From the NCBI GenBank assembly GCA_019671005.1, contig CM033712.1:70444479-70508478 (forward strand): a DNA stretch of 64,000 nucleotides, given 5' to 3'. A program made the position numbers and the translations under genes. This stretch comes from Hibiscus mutabilis (taxonomy: Eukaryota > Streptophyta > Magnoliopsida > Malvales > Malvaceae). The notes under the pieces are model-generated. The model was not told where the DNA came from. It searched no databases and saw nothing but the letters and a program-made list of their open reading frames with translations. This document shows, one piece after another, positions 24,387 to 34,918 of this stretch (the first letter of the stretch is position 1; each line of letters starts with the position of its first letter).

Positions 24387-25345
24387 GTAATCCTCTAGTA
24401 TTAGCACCACTTTTTTAGGGAGACCACTGATCTTGTATTTAACGGTTTATGAAAACTCCATGGGTTGCGTGTTAGGACAACATGACGATCTAGAAGAAAA
24501 GAAAAGGCGATATACTACTTGAGCAAGAAATTCACTGATTGTGAAACCAGATATTCATCGATTGAAAAACTATGTTATGCTCTGGTCTGGGCAGCTAAAA
24601 GGCTAAGATAATATATGCCTTATCATGTTACGTGGCTGATCTTGAAGTTAGATCCACTAAAGTTCATGATAGAAGCTTCAGCCTTATCAGGAAGATTAGC
24701 GCGTTGACAGATGTTATTATCAGAATTTGATATCTAGTATATGAGCAAAAAAACGATAAAATGAAGTGCCATAGCAGACTTTTTGGCAAGTCGCGCTTGT
24801 GATGACTATGAAGCATTAAACTTTAATTTTCCTGATGAAGAATTGATGTGTATCTCAGAAGATGATGAGGATTCAACATAAACTTGGGTTATGAACTTTT
24901 ATGGTGTAGCAAATGCACTAGGAAGAGGTATAGGGGCAGTTCTGGTTTCACCGAAAGGAGATTATTACCTTTTTACCAGTTGTTTGAAGTTCTTCTGCAC
25001 TAATAACATGGCAAAGTATAAGGCCTGTATAATGGGACTAAGAGAAGCTATAAGGAGGAAAATCCATACTTTAAGAGTTTTGGGGGACTCTGCATTAGTC
25101 ATTTATCAGATACATGGCGAATGGGAGACAAAAGATGCTAGGTTGTTGGAATACCACAAGTTGGCCCTTGAGTTGACCAAAGAATTTGATGAGATCACTT
25201 TCAAATATCTCCCTAGAGAGGACAACCAAATGGTTGATGCTTTAGCCACCTTAGCCGCCATGTTTAGGGCAAGTGAGGGTTCTGAGATGATGTCCATCAG
25301 GTTACATATGCTAGACTCTCCAGCTCATTATTATGACGTGGAATA
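24387..25345 (+). pseudogene. Tat-type RNase H pair (broken)
   Basis: Two RNase H regions follow one another, a hallmark of the Tat lineage. The first has YSSIEKLCYALVWAAKRLR (about 24550), then stops at 24609-24611 and around 24705. The second, 24891-25345, is open for 151 codons. It includes GAVLVSPKGDYY, NNMAKYKACIMGLREA, LGDSALVIYQI and REDNQMVDALATLA, with the Glu-lacking K-Y-K-A block and the later Asp residues visible. Between them lies ADFLASRACDDYE. Confidence 0.8.
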
Positions 25346-26605
25346 AGAGATGGATGGATAGCCATAGTACCATGACGTCTTGCAATATATAAAATTCCAG
25401 CAATACCCGTCGCAAGCTACAGAGAATGAAAAGAAAATGATTAGGAAAATGGCCTCAGGGTATGTCATTGATGGAGAGATTTTATACAAAAGAAGTCGTG
25501 ATCAAGTGCTTCTAAGATGCGTAGGAGCAAAAGAGGCTCAATTAATTGTGGAAGAAGTTCATAAAGGAGTTTGCGAAACCTATCCTAGTTGTTTCACTAT
25601 GGCTAGAATGATCATGCGTCGTGGATATTAATAGTCAACTATGGAAGGCGATTGCATCAACTATTCTCGCAAATGCCACAAGTACCAAATCTACGCTGAC
25701 AAGGTTTATACATCACCTTAACCTCTTCATGTTATGACAACCCTTTAGCATTTTTTTCTATGTGAGGCATTGATGTTATCGATTATAGGCATCAAATGGG
25801 CATCGTTTTATCTTGGTAGCCATTGATTATTTCACGAAGTGGGTAGAAGCAACCTCGTATGCAAACATCACCAGATCCACGATTTGCAAGTTTTTGAAAA
25901 AGGAAATCATATATCGATACGGCTTGCCTGAAAGTATCATCACTGACAATGCCTATAATTTGAATAACAAGATGATATGTGGAGTTTGTGAGTAGTTCAA
26001 TGTCAAGCATCATAATTCTATGGTATATCGCCCGAAGATGAATGGGGCAGTGGAGGCTGCGAATAAGAATATTAAGAAGATTATTGCAAAAATGACCGAT
26101 GCCTATAAAGATTTGCATGAAAAGCTGCTATTTGCCTTATACGCTTGTCGAACCGCAGTAAGAACTTCCACTGGGGCAACATCTTTCTCATTGGTATATG
26201 GAGTAGAAGCTGTGTTACCCATTGAGGTTGAAATATCATCGCTCTGTGTCTTAATGGAAGCAAAATTAGAAGAAGCAGAATAGATGCAGGCAAGATATGA
26301 CCAGCTTAATCTGATTAATGAAAAGAGGTTAAAGGTGTTGTGTCACGAGCAAATGTACCAGAAAAAGGATGATAAGGGCTCACAAGAAGAAAGTTCGCCA
26401 AAGAGAATTTAAAGAGGGAGATTTAGTGTTGAGGAAGAAGTTACCAATCCAAAGAGATTCTTGAGGAAAATGGGCACCGAATTGGGAAGGACCTTACATT
26501 ATAACAAAGGCCTTCTCAAGAGGAGCGTTAATTTTAGCCGAAATAGATGGAGATGAACTCCAGAGCCCGATAAATTCAGACTCGGTTAAAAAGTATTATG
26601 TTTGA
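25346..26605 (+). pseudogene. Tat-type integrase (broken)
   Basis: The zinc-binding region is partly readable (25380-25631). The catalytic core shows the three acidic residues in context: VAIDYFTKWVEA (about 25816), ITDNAYNLNN (about 25939) and NGAVEAANKNIKKI (about 26041). C-terminal blocks YACRTAVRTSTGATSFSLVY and GVEAVLPIE follow. TAA at 25630-25632, TAG at 25993-25995 and TAG at 26281-26283 break it. The pol frame ends with TGA at 26603-26605. Confidence 0.82.
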
Positions 26606-28204
26606 AGAAAAAAGAACAAAGAAAAAGAAAAAGAAAAAAGAAAAAAGAAAGAAAAAAAGAAATGAAAAGAGAAAAAGAAGAAAAGAAAAAAGAGAAAAGA
26701 AAAGAAAATGGGGTTCAAAATGAAAACCCGCAAAGGGCGTTTTGAAACCAATGGTGGATCTGAGTTGAAAACCCGTAAAGGGCGACTTAGGTAATTTGAA
26801 AAAGTGTTTCTTCCGTAAATTGATACATGGAAGTTTCATATATTTCCACATAATCATTATTTCCAGGGTCTGCTCAGCGTAGTTGACATTCAAGGCATCT
26901 TACGAAGTCATGACATGAAGAGTTTTGGTTTCTGATATATGAATGCTTATTCCTTTCCTTGTAATTTCTTTTTGTGTTTACCATGATACTAATAAAATTT
27001 TGTTGTGTAGACTTTTTCTTTTCTTCCTTTGAGATCTTTCCATAAAGCATCTTGCATTGAAATGAGAATTAGAATTCAGCATCACTTGAAATATACAAAA
27101 GATTTTTTAGCATTACTTTGAAATTTGTCTGGAAGGGTATTGGAACTATGAGGTATTCAATGGTCAAATTTGGAGCTTTGGGCATAAAGAGCAACAAACT
27201 CATGAAGAAATTCAAGATTGGACGTAGGTTTTGCTATAAATCTCTGCGGATGACCCTCAAGAGATGCTTTGACATTACCTTAAGATAACATGTTTCAAAA
27301 TAGAGATGCTTACACGAGATAAGTTGTTTTCTACAACAATGAAAATAATTTTACAGACATTGGAGGAAATAGTTAAAGATATGAGACATTGGAAGAACAT
27401 CAGGATTCTAAGCAGCCTTTCACTGAACATTGATGTATCAACTACAATGATAACTTGACAAAGGTTAAAAGAGTGTTGAAGAATATGAGGATAAAGTCAG
27501 TCCTTCCAACCAGAAGTACAAAAAAACTAGATTGAGCGAGTAAATGTGCAAAGATCGTATAATGCTAAAGCAGAAATGATGGAGATGACAATCTATGAGT
27601 ATTTTGTCAAATTGTTGTAGCGTGCAATTGCAGCCTTCAGACAATTTCTCATGCATCAATAATGACAAACCAGTGCATTCCCTATATCCCCACGGAGTTT
27701 CGCTCTCAGGTGTCCTAGCAACACAGAGCTTCTCTGTTTGAAAAATCAAGACAGAAGTCTTATGAATAGATGAATATATAATGAATCCATGATACAGTGT
27801 GGTAAATGAAGCAAGCAAAGGTGAAAATTTCTTTCCAAGGAATGGTCGATGGAATTTTAACTACAAGAAATTGGTGAAACCAACTAGAATGGAAAGATGA
27901 GTTATTGCAAGTTTCTTAGTGCAAAGCCATTCAACATAGAGAAATAAAATGAAGTCATACTGTCTTTTCTGATGAGATGGGTCAAAACAGACACCCACCA
28001 TCTGTTGCCAGAGTTGAAAAAATGTTTGAGATGATATAATCCAAGTTTCCCAGAGCTCCACAGTGTCTTCTGTGTCTATTGCTTGAGAAAAATTGTTAAG
28101 AAAAAGAGCAAAAGAAATAAAAAAATGCATTCATGACTAGGCATCCCTAGGGGCATATGCATCTTAATTGGATCATTTGCATTTGTTTTGACAATATTCT
28201 GGAA
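26606..28204 (+). other. Region between integrase and 3' repeats in the Tat-type element
   Basis: It opens with a nearly pure purine tract (26604-26710), then a duplicated short phrase reading GAAAACCCGCAAAGGGCG / GAAAACCCGTAAAGGGCG (about 26722 and 26768). Two minus-strand open frames, 27465-27818 (117 codons) and 27861-28130 (89 codons), lie close together. Antisense ORFs in this position are known in some Tat elements. Their translations match nothing I recognise. Confidence 0.5.
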
Positions 28205-28605
28205 CCAGCTTATCCATCCAAACCTAAGGAGGATGAAACCTTTTTAGAACCTACTTATCTATTTGAGCATAAGGAGAATAGAACCTGCTTATCTATTCGA
28301 GCACAAAGAGAATAGAATCCGCCTATCCGTTCTGACATTTGGAGAATGGAACCTGCTTATCTATTCGAGCACAAGGAGAATAGAATATGCTTATCTATTC
28401 GGGCATTTGGAGAATGGATCTTGCTTATCTATTTGAGCACAAGGAGAATAGAATATGCCTATCCGTTCGGGAATTTGGAGAATGTAACCTGCTTATCTAT
28501 TCAAGCACAAGGAGAATAGAATCTGCCTATCCGTTTGGGCATTTGGAGAATGGAACTCACTTATCTATTCGAGCGCAAGGAGAATAGAACCCGTCTGACT
28601 TTTCA
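28205..28605 (+). repeat. Tandem array before the 3' LTR, about 68-base unit
   Basis: About five to six units alternate two related halves of about 34 bases. One half contains CTGCTTATCTATTCGAGCAC and the other GCCTATCCGTTCGGGCATTT; each ends GGAGAAT. The open frame at 28387-28587 is a by-product of the repeat. Tandem arrays at this site are a known feature of Tat/Ogre-type elements and can seed satellite DNA. Confidence 0.85.
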
Positions 28606-28680
28606 GGCATTGACGGTTTGGTAATTGGTGAAAATCAGTGTCTTTTCTTCTTTGCTCTATTCTTGTTTTACCGGAATGAC

Positions 28681-28695
28681 CAAAGAGGGGCAGCT
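28681..28695 (+). other. Polypurine tract of the Tat-type element
   Basis: CAAAGAGGGGCAGCT stands directly before the 3' LTR, where plus-strand DNA synthesis is primed. Confidence 0.7.
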
Positions 28696-31071
28696 GTTGT
28701 CGCTGGATTTTTACCTTCATTTTAGTTTAATTGTTATATTAATTTAGTATTATTGTATTAGTGTTATACTATTAATATAGTTAGGTGTCATATAGTGTTG
28801 ATAACATAGTTAATGTATTATAAATATTAATGTTAGAATTATTAATGTGGCGTATAGTATACTTAGTGTATTATAATTAGTATAGTTGTCATATATTAGT
28901 ATGTTGATATGGTAGTTAGAATTAACATAGGTTGTATATTAGATAGTAGTTAACATAATAACTAGTGTAAAACCCAAAGTAAAAAGAAAAGGTCCATTAG
29001 ATTTAGTAAAAACATTACAAAAAAGAGTCTATTAATTAAATAACATGCCCATTAATGTTGAAGTATAAACCCATACATAATAAGGACCGATCGACCCAAC
29101 AAAATTAAACCCTAAATGCTCTAATGACATCTTTCTTATATTGCACAGTCCTTGAAGGGTCGTTGGATCAATTTGTGATCCAATGACACATATCGCGCAA
29201 GTTGGGAATGGTATAACGCCGCACTCAACATAGCCGTTCGATCAGGATGAGAACTGACGGCCCAGATCGCTTCTGGCGTATCACATGGATCACCACTCGC
29301 GTGTGGCAGCCACGCACGCGCCTTTCCAGCTTCCATTGAAAGGTTCACCTCCTCCGTCATCACCCTTGATTGCTTCCCACCGGCGTGCAAACAGAGAAAC
29401 AATAGGGTTAAATCCCCAAATTGGAGCACAACAATTCAAGATAAAATCAAAAGGGAATTAAACCCTTAATTCGAAGTTCTAGCTGGAAAATCATAAGTAA
29501 AATGGAAAGGGATAATACCTAAATTGAAGCCAAGGCAAGAATCAAGCAAATCAGATTCAAGATAGATGCAAATCGCGAGTCAATAGTCAAATCAGCTTAA
29601 AATCATAACCAAGACAGAGGCTTTTAGACAATTTTTAGGGATTTAAGCATAAAATGCAAGCATTCATGTGCCTATATAAACCCCACTGTAAATCATTGTA
29701 CAACATGAAAAAAACACACACAGCAATTACAGAAAACATATACTAGATACATTTAATTAGCATTCGAAAGTTGTAGGAGCAAGCAGTTGTAATCAGAGTT
29801 CAAAAGCAATAAAAGAAGCAAGTTTATGGTAACATCTTATATCTCTTTCTTTTCTGTTTTGAATTTAATAAAGAAAATGGGTTGTTTTTACCTTTTTCTA
29901 TTTAAAACGCCGTGGAGATTTGGCTTTGACGTAGCTCTGGTGGAAAAAATGTGATTTGAGGTCGCCGAAATCTAGAAAATTAGGGTTTTTTTGGGAATTT
30001 CGCCGTCAGTAACGGCGACCGGCACCGGTGGAAGGCGGTCGGCACGATGAACACGATAAAGAATCTATAAAGGGACAGCTTTAATCCATTTTGAGAAGAA
30101 GAGAAAAAATGGAATCTGTTTATAATTTTGGCCATTTATAATGACCCATTTAACCCGATCCGAACCCGGTTATAACCCGCACCTTTCTTTCCCAGTTCTT
30201 ATACCGCAACACCTTTGTTTTAAATCTATTCAATTTCGTCCTTTTTTATTTTAATTTGGCACTAAATTTTTAATTGTTTTCAAATTAACCTACACATTTT
30301 GTTTTCCTTTCAATTTAATCACCGATTCATTCTTTAAAAAAGGTAAAAATAATTATCCCTTTTCTTTGTTTAGCAATTTTTTTATATATCTAATTTAAGT
30401 GATTTGGTTCCTTTATATGTGTATATATTTGTATGTGTGTTAAGCTTTAGGAATAGGGACTTAAAACATAGAATAGAGACATATATGTTGTAAAACATTC
30501 TTCATTTTCAATAAGACACACTTAATTGTATTTTAAACCTTAATAATTGAAATGAATGTAGATGTTTCTTTAGGTGTTAATCACTATTTTAAAAACTTTA
30601 ACACGCCTAATCTTCTCTCTGATTTGTTTTAAAAAAAGTGAAAACTTAATTAATGCAGTGTCTTATCAAATAGAAATGACGGGTTAGCGTCAGGAGTGTT
30701 GGCGGTGATTAAAGTTCATTTCTCGGGTGATAAGACCGTTAAAATAGATTTACATTCACTTTGCGGACAAATAAATCAGAATTTTGTGAACTTGCAAATT
30801 CCAGTTTTCAAAACACTTTTTGAAATCAATTAGGTACCAGTTTTTGGGCGTTGTGGGGGTATTAACCCTTCCTCACACATAACCGACCCTTGAACCTGTT
30901 TTCTTGTTTTTCGTGGACCAAAATGTTGTTTTGATAAATAAAACAATTTATCAAAATACCATTGTTTTAGAAGTGATCCAATCACACTTTTTTTCAAAAA
31001 GATTGGTGGTGACTTCGTGTTTTTATAAAGTTTTCCAAAACGTCAAAACTCTTGAAAAGGATTGCGACAGT
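28696..31071 (+). repeat. 3' LTR of the Tat-type element
   Basis: It starts GTTGTCGCTGG and ends TTGCGACAGT. The inner words TGTCGC and GCGACA form the terminal inverted repeat. A TATA box, TATATAAA, lies at 29673-29680 and marks the probable promoter. It is followed by ACCCT at 31072-31076 and then by the short right end of the hAT element. Small open frames inside it are not genes. Confidence 0.82.
29673..29680 (+). promoter_or_regulatory. LTR TATA box
   Basis: TATATAAA in the 3' LTR. The 5' LTR has the weaker TATAAAC at the same place (14911). This position divides the LTR into U3 (about 980 bases) and R-U5. Confidence 0.5.
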
Positions 31072-31107
31072 ACCCTCCCCGCCCAATTGACATCCCTACC
31101 TTTTGAT

Positions 31108-31867
31108 GCTAATCACCACCAATGACAAATCATGGAAATTTCGAGATTATTTGAGAATTAATTTTGTGTATCATTGCTATGAAAAGTTTTTTAGTAGTAT
31201 CACATTGGTCGATCGGAATTTTATTGTTAGGAAAACCTAACAGTGACGAAGTTAGGATTTATTACTAGCAGTTAAAAAGGTGTGAAAAATTATCCGATTG
31301 AAACTGATTCAAGGCCGTACTGATTATGATCCGAAACAGTGATGATTTGAATTCAATTTGATTAATTTATTGTTAACACATATTCTAATTGGATATAAGA
31401 GCGTCTTGAATTCGAATTGAACCCGATAGTGTGATAAACGAACTTAACATGTACCTGATCTGATATGAACCGGAACCTAAAATAAACATATTAAATATTT
31501 GATATAACTTGACTTGAAACGATTAGAGATTCAATTTTACTCGACCTATAATTGACCCGACTTGTTGACCTAACATGTTAATTGACCATATTTATAATTG
31601 ATCTTGACTGATATTGATTGGACCTTAATTAATTGACTTAAAGCAATTGACTAATTGATTTACCGTAGTTTTGTTCCGTTTTTACTAGGTATTCATTTTA
31701 ATCAAAAATCTAACATTTTTACTTCACCATTAATGCAAAATATTAATTGTTAAAATTTCTTTGAATTTATTTTCTTATAGTTACTTCAAGAATTCTAACA
31801 AATTAAGTGTCACGCACATTAATTTTTTTACTTGATGTGACGGTTGTTTTCTTCATAAAATATAACC
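31108..31867. other. AT-rich spacer with CCGA-rich words
   Basis: No gene. Words such as GATCCGAAAC, GAACCCGATAG, GAACCGGAACC and TTGACCCGACTTG recur at 31270-31580, as in ends of some non-autonomous DNA elements. No paired end or target duplication was found. Confidence 0.35.
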
Positions 31868-32280
31868 CACTACAACAAAATTGGCTTTTAATTGTATTTT
31901 TAAGTGTCGCTAAAAAATTTTCCGACGCTAGAAAAAATATCGCACAAAGTGTCGTTAGATCAAACGTCGCAAAAAGTTTCACAAACGCTGCAAAAGTTTG
32001 AGTTATATAGCAGCGTTTGGAGGAAAGGTTTTACTTCCAAGTGACGTTATTAATAATGTATCTTCTACGTCCTTCAACTTATTACTTAGTTCATCGATTT
32101 AGTTTTGCACTTTACTTCTTTATAAAGTTTCGGTAAAATATAAATAGAGTCGATATGGGACGTAAACATTTAAATTCTATAACGGCGTTTGTTAGACAAA
32201 CGATGCTAGAGTATGCGTTTATAGCGGCGTTGATAATAATTTGATATTGTGTTGTGTGTGCGCATCAAACGTCATATTAT
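31868..32280 (+). mobile_element. CACTA (En/Spm) element, one end
   Basis: It begins CACTACAACAAAATTGGC, the plant CACTA terminus. Subterminal words then repeat in both orientations: GTGTCGCTAAAAA, GTGTCGTTAGA, CGTCGCAAAAAG, AGCAGCGTTTGG, AACGGCGTTTG and AGCGGCGTTGA. No matching TTGTAGTG end was found downstream, so this is a truncated end without coding sequence. The right limit is set where the subterminal words stop. Confidence 0.6.
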
Positions 32281-33172
32281 TATGTTGAGATTTATCGTAT
32301 TTTTAAAAGACTTTATGGGGATTGCTTGCACTTATACGCGTTATAGCTCTTTAGCTTACCCCTTAATTTTTCTTTCAGATATACTCAGACATTAGCGACT
32401 TGGTACTTAGAGGACACTTACTTAGTAATTTCAGATAATGATACTGTTTAAAAACTTTTGGACTATTTTGGCATTCATATCCAATGATTTATTCGGACAT
32501 TTTTATGCAACTTTCATAATAAGTTTTATAGCGTTTAAAATTATGAACGGTTGAGTAAATTAAAGATTGTTTTATGAGAAATGTTATGTTACGGTTATTT
32601 TAATTTGATGTGTATATAAATAAAATTTTTAAATCATTTTTTGAGGGACAAAAGGGATTACACTTAAAGTAGTTGACTGTTTTAGTTGAAATTTGTTTTT
32701 CTTCTTTGGGTTTACGATATTTCTGAACCTGCTAAATTTGAGAGCAAAAGATTAACCTCAAAAGAGATTTTAGTTGCATAAATAAAATCTTTATCTTTAA
32801 GGTGATTAACTTTGAGTTAAATTAAGAAAGTAATCCGACATAAATGTTTACAAGAAACAAGTTGTTGAGCTATAGAAATAAACAAAAGGCATCAATAAAG
32901 GAGAACAACAAAGACTTCATTAGCTTTAACTGAAGATAGAACAACACAATTCGTCATCCAAATCAAATCAATGGGGTGGTCCTTACAAGAATAATCCAAC
33001 ATTTATCCACCCAAACCCCCCATTCTCATTCCCATCTCGACTGCTACTGTTACAAACAATTAAAAGATGAAAAAAGAAAAGAACAAAACCCAGATTTCGA
33101 AACATCAAAACACACCAAATCTTGACGAAAACATAGCCACATAGGTTCTTGTTCTTGTTTTTTCTTTTCTTT
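32281..33172. other. Spacer and 3' untranslated region of the zinc-finger gene
   Basis: AT-rich DNA without recognisable repeats. The part nearest 33172 is probably the 3' untranslated region of the minus-strand zinc-finger gene. An open frame at 32983-33237 (-) overlaps its 3' end and shows no family resemblance. Confidence 0.45.
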
Positions 33173-33487
33173 TCACTTTTTAAGACTACCCCTAACACCA
33201 GGACGAGGCTTGCTAGACTCGACCACAGCAGAAGCATGGAGATTCACAAGCTTTGACTCTTCAAAGGGAATCTTGGGATGCCTGGCATCATGATGAATCT
33301 GTATCGACTTCAAATCCGGAGCCGTTGTTTTGCAATGAGGACACTCGAACTTGGCATGTCCACCTTTTTCCACACCCGAACGATCGGCTATTCCGGCCTT
33401 GCCGCCGCCTCGATTGGTGGTGGCCGCGTCGATCTTGGCGGCGATTTCCTTGGCGGTGTGCTTCTTTGGCTTGGCTTTGCCGGTCAT
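33173..33487 (-). CDS. Small C2H2 zinc-finger protein, At2g23090 type (SERF/4F5-like N-terminus)
   Basis: A single exon of 104 residues. The N-terminus MTGKAKPKKHTAKEIAAKID is the basic 4F5/SERF-like block. GGGKAGIADRSG and then KGGHAKFECPHCKTTAPDLK follow. Cys49, Cys52, His65 (or His66) and His70 form one C2H2 zinc finger. The C-terminus is basic, ending RGSLKK. An upstream in-frame ATG at 33539-33541 would add 18 residues. The start at 33487 was chosen because the family begins MTGK and the added segment is not conserved in style. The function of this plant family is not established; a nuclear or nucleic-acid-associated role is a guess from its basic charge and zinc finger. The gene looks intact. 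Confidence 0.9.
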   Translation of the reverse strand: MTGKAKPKKHTAKEIAAKIDAATTNRGGGKAGIADRSGVEKGGHAKFECPHCKTTAPDLKSIQIHHDARHPKIPFEESKLVNLHASAVVESSKPRPGVRGSLKK

Positions 33488-33603
33488 GATTGAGATTGAT
33501 TGATTGGTTGATGATAAGGAGGAGCAAGTCAAAAGAACCAAACCCTAAGCAAACGGGGGGCGTGGACTGGATGCTAGAATTAACGTGGAAAAACGGGTGA
33601 GAA

Positions 33604-33609
33604 TATATA
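33604..33609 (-). promoter_or_regulatory. Possible TATA box of the zinc-finger gene
   Basis: TATATA about 117 bases upstream of the start codon on the minus strand. Its position allows a 5' leader of roughly 85 bases. Confidence 0.4.
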
Positions 33610-34918
33610 AGCTTTATCTACATTTTGACAGGCTTATAGCTTAGTGGGCTTTATGTTAGAATTATGATTGGGTTTTAGCTTAGTGGGTTTGATTAAGTGA
33701 CCCAACATGGACGAGATTTTTATTTATAAAAAACTAAATACTTTATAATTTGAGTAATACGTATTATTTTTTATGAATATTCTGGTGTGATTATATGTTG
33801 TTTAAACTTAGATCACTTAGGTGGAACAATATCATCCTTTATTATTGTGACTAGTCAATGGGTTTATTTGAGTAATAAATATTAGGGTAAAGTATACAAA
33901 TAATCACTAAACTATCTCAAAAATATAAAATTATCATCAAACTTTCAAAAGTTACATAATAGACATAAAGTTTTTAAAACGTTTTAATTGCTTCCGAAAT
34001 GCAATAATTGCGTATAGAGTTTTATTGACTAATCCTATTATTGTTGCTTCTGCAGAATGAAGCTTTTTAAAATTAAAATTAATGAACTCATACTTACATA
34101 CAATTATGTCATAGAAAGATTAAATAACTTTGTTTTGATGGCAATCGAGACTGATTTTTTGAAAAAAAATTGACATCAAAAGCATTATAGATGATTTTCT
34201 TCAAAACATACAAAAATAACGTCACCTTTTAAGTGAAAATATTAAACTTTTAAATGTTTTTATATTATTTTATGTTGCTTAAAAGTGTAATCTAATATTT
34301 TTTATTAATGGAATTTTATTTGTTAAAATTTTTTATAAATTAAGGGTCATATTTTATTAAATTGCACATAACCCCTTAAATCTTTAAACTGCCCATGATT
34401 TCATACCAAAAAATATATCATTTTATTCTAAAAAAACCCAAGTTAATATACATATTAGAATGAAATCAATATTCACGTGTTACTGTATGAATTTGTGAGA
34501 TTTGAAATTTATCCATTCTAATAGTAAATGTTTAAAGTATTTTTTAGCTAAAATAATTATTTAATTTTTTTTAGCTGAAATAAATATTTAAAATATTATT
34601 TTGCTGAAATTAAAATTTATTTTAAATTTGTTTTAAAATAAAAAACATTTATTTCATTCAAAAATAAAATTTTAGTCACTTACACCAATAAAAAAAAACT
34701 TTAGGCATTATTATAAAAAAGAGTGCACTTATTTTGTAAACTAAAACATGGTATACATGCAAGAGTCACCAACACCTGTCGATATCCAACCTTGCCTTGT
34801 CTCCACGTATCCCTGCTCATGCAAATGCAGCTTTACATTACAAGCGGTTGGTCGGGTCATACCAAGTCCAACCCCATCAAAAATTAACTCACTTCATCTC
34901 AATCTCTCCCCACCTGAA
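33610..34918. other. Spacer between the divergent zinc-finger and seipin genes
   Basis: The two genes point away from each other, so this stretch holds both promoters. At 33893-34030, words such as AATAATCACTAAACTATC, ATCATCAAACTTTCAAA and AATAGACATAAAGTTTTT repeat about every 40 bases, like one end of a Mutator-like non-autonomous element. 34540-34640 has repeated TTAGCTAAAATAATTATTTAA words. The seipin frame is open upstream to an ATG at 34748. Confidence 0.45.

Larger units (their letters stand above)
13917..31071 (+). mobile_element. Ty3/gypsy LTR retrotransposon, Tat-type, about 17.2 kb
   Basis: A complete but inactive element bounded by ACCCT duplications. Order: 5' LTR 13917-16349, leader, extra ORF (about 17070-19275), gag, protease, reverse transcriptase, two RNase H regions, integrase (to 26605), a long non-coding region with possible antisense frames, a tandem array (28205-28600), polypurine tract AAAGAGGGGCAGCT ending at 28695, and 3' LTR 28696-31071. 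The large size, LTRs over 2.3 kb, the second RNase H, the extra ORF before gag and the 3' tandem repeats point to the Tat lineage. Thirteen differences over about 290 aligned bases at the LTR starts (hand count) indicate an old insertion. Confidence 0.85.
12779..31098. mobile_element. Non-autonomous hAT element split by an LTR retrotransposon
   Basis: The left end reads TAGGGATGTTAATGAGCGGG. The right end, on the other strand, reads TAGGGATGTCAATTGGGCGG. These inverted termini are flanked by CCTTTGAT (12771-12778) and CCTTTTGAT (31099-31107), an 8-base duplication with one extra T, as expected for hAT. The element's own DNA is 12779-13916 plus 31077-31098, about 1.16 kb. G-rich (GGGCGGG, GTGGGG) blocks lie inside both ends around an AT-rich centre. 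It encodes no transposase. A 17 kb Tat-type retrotransposon sits inside its right end. Confidence 0.8.

Noticed and set aside
28387..28587. 66-codon frame with repeating peptide
   Set aside because: Translation of the tandem array; the repeat period explains the open frame.
28205..28605. Possible CRISPR-like array
   Set aside because: The units are contiguous tandem repeats without unique spacers, and this is a eukaryotic retroelement.
33253..33493. Plus-strand frames over the zinc-finger gene
   Set aside because: Antisense shadows in the GC-richer coding stretch.
34748..34918. Upstream in-frame extension of seipin
   Set aside because: The 57 added residues have no domain and the family starts close to MEDSEPQ; treated as 5' leader.
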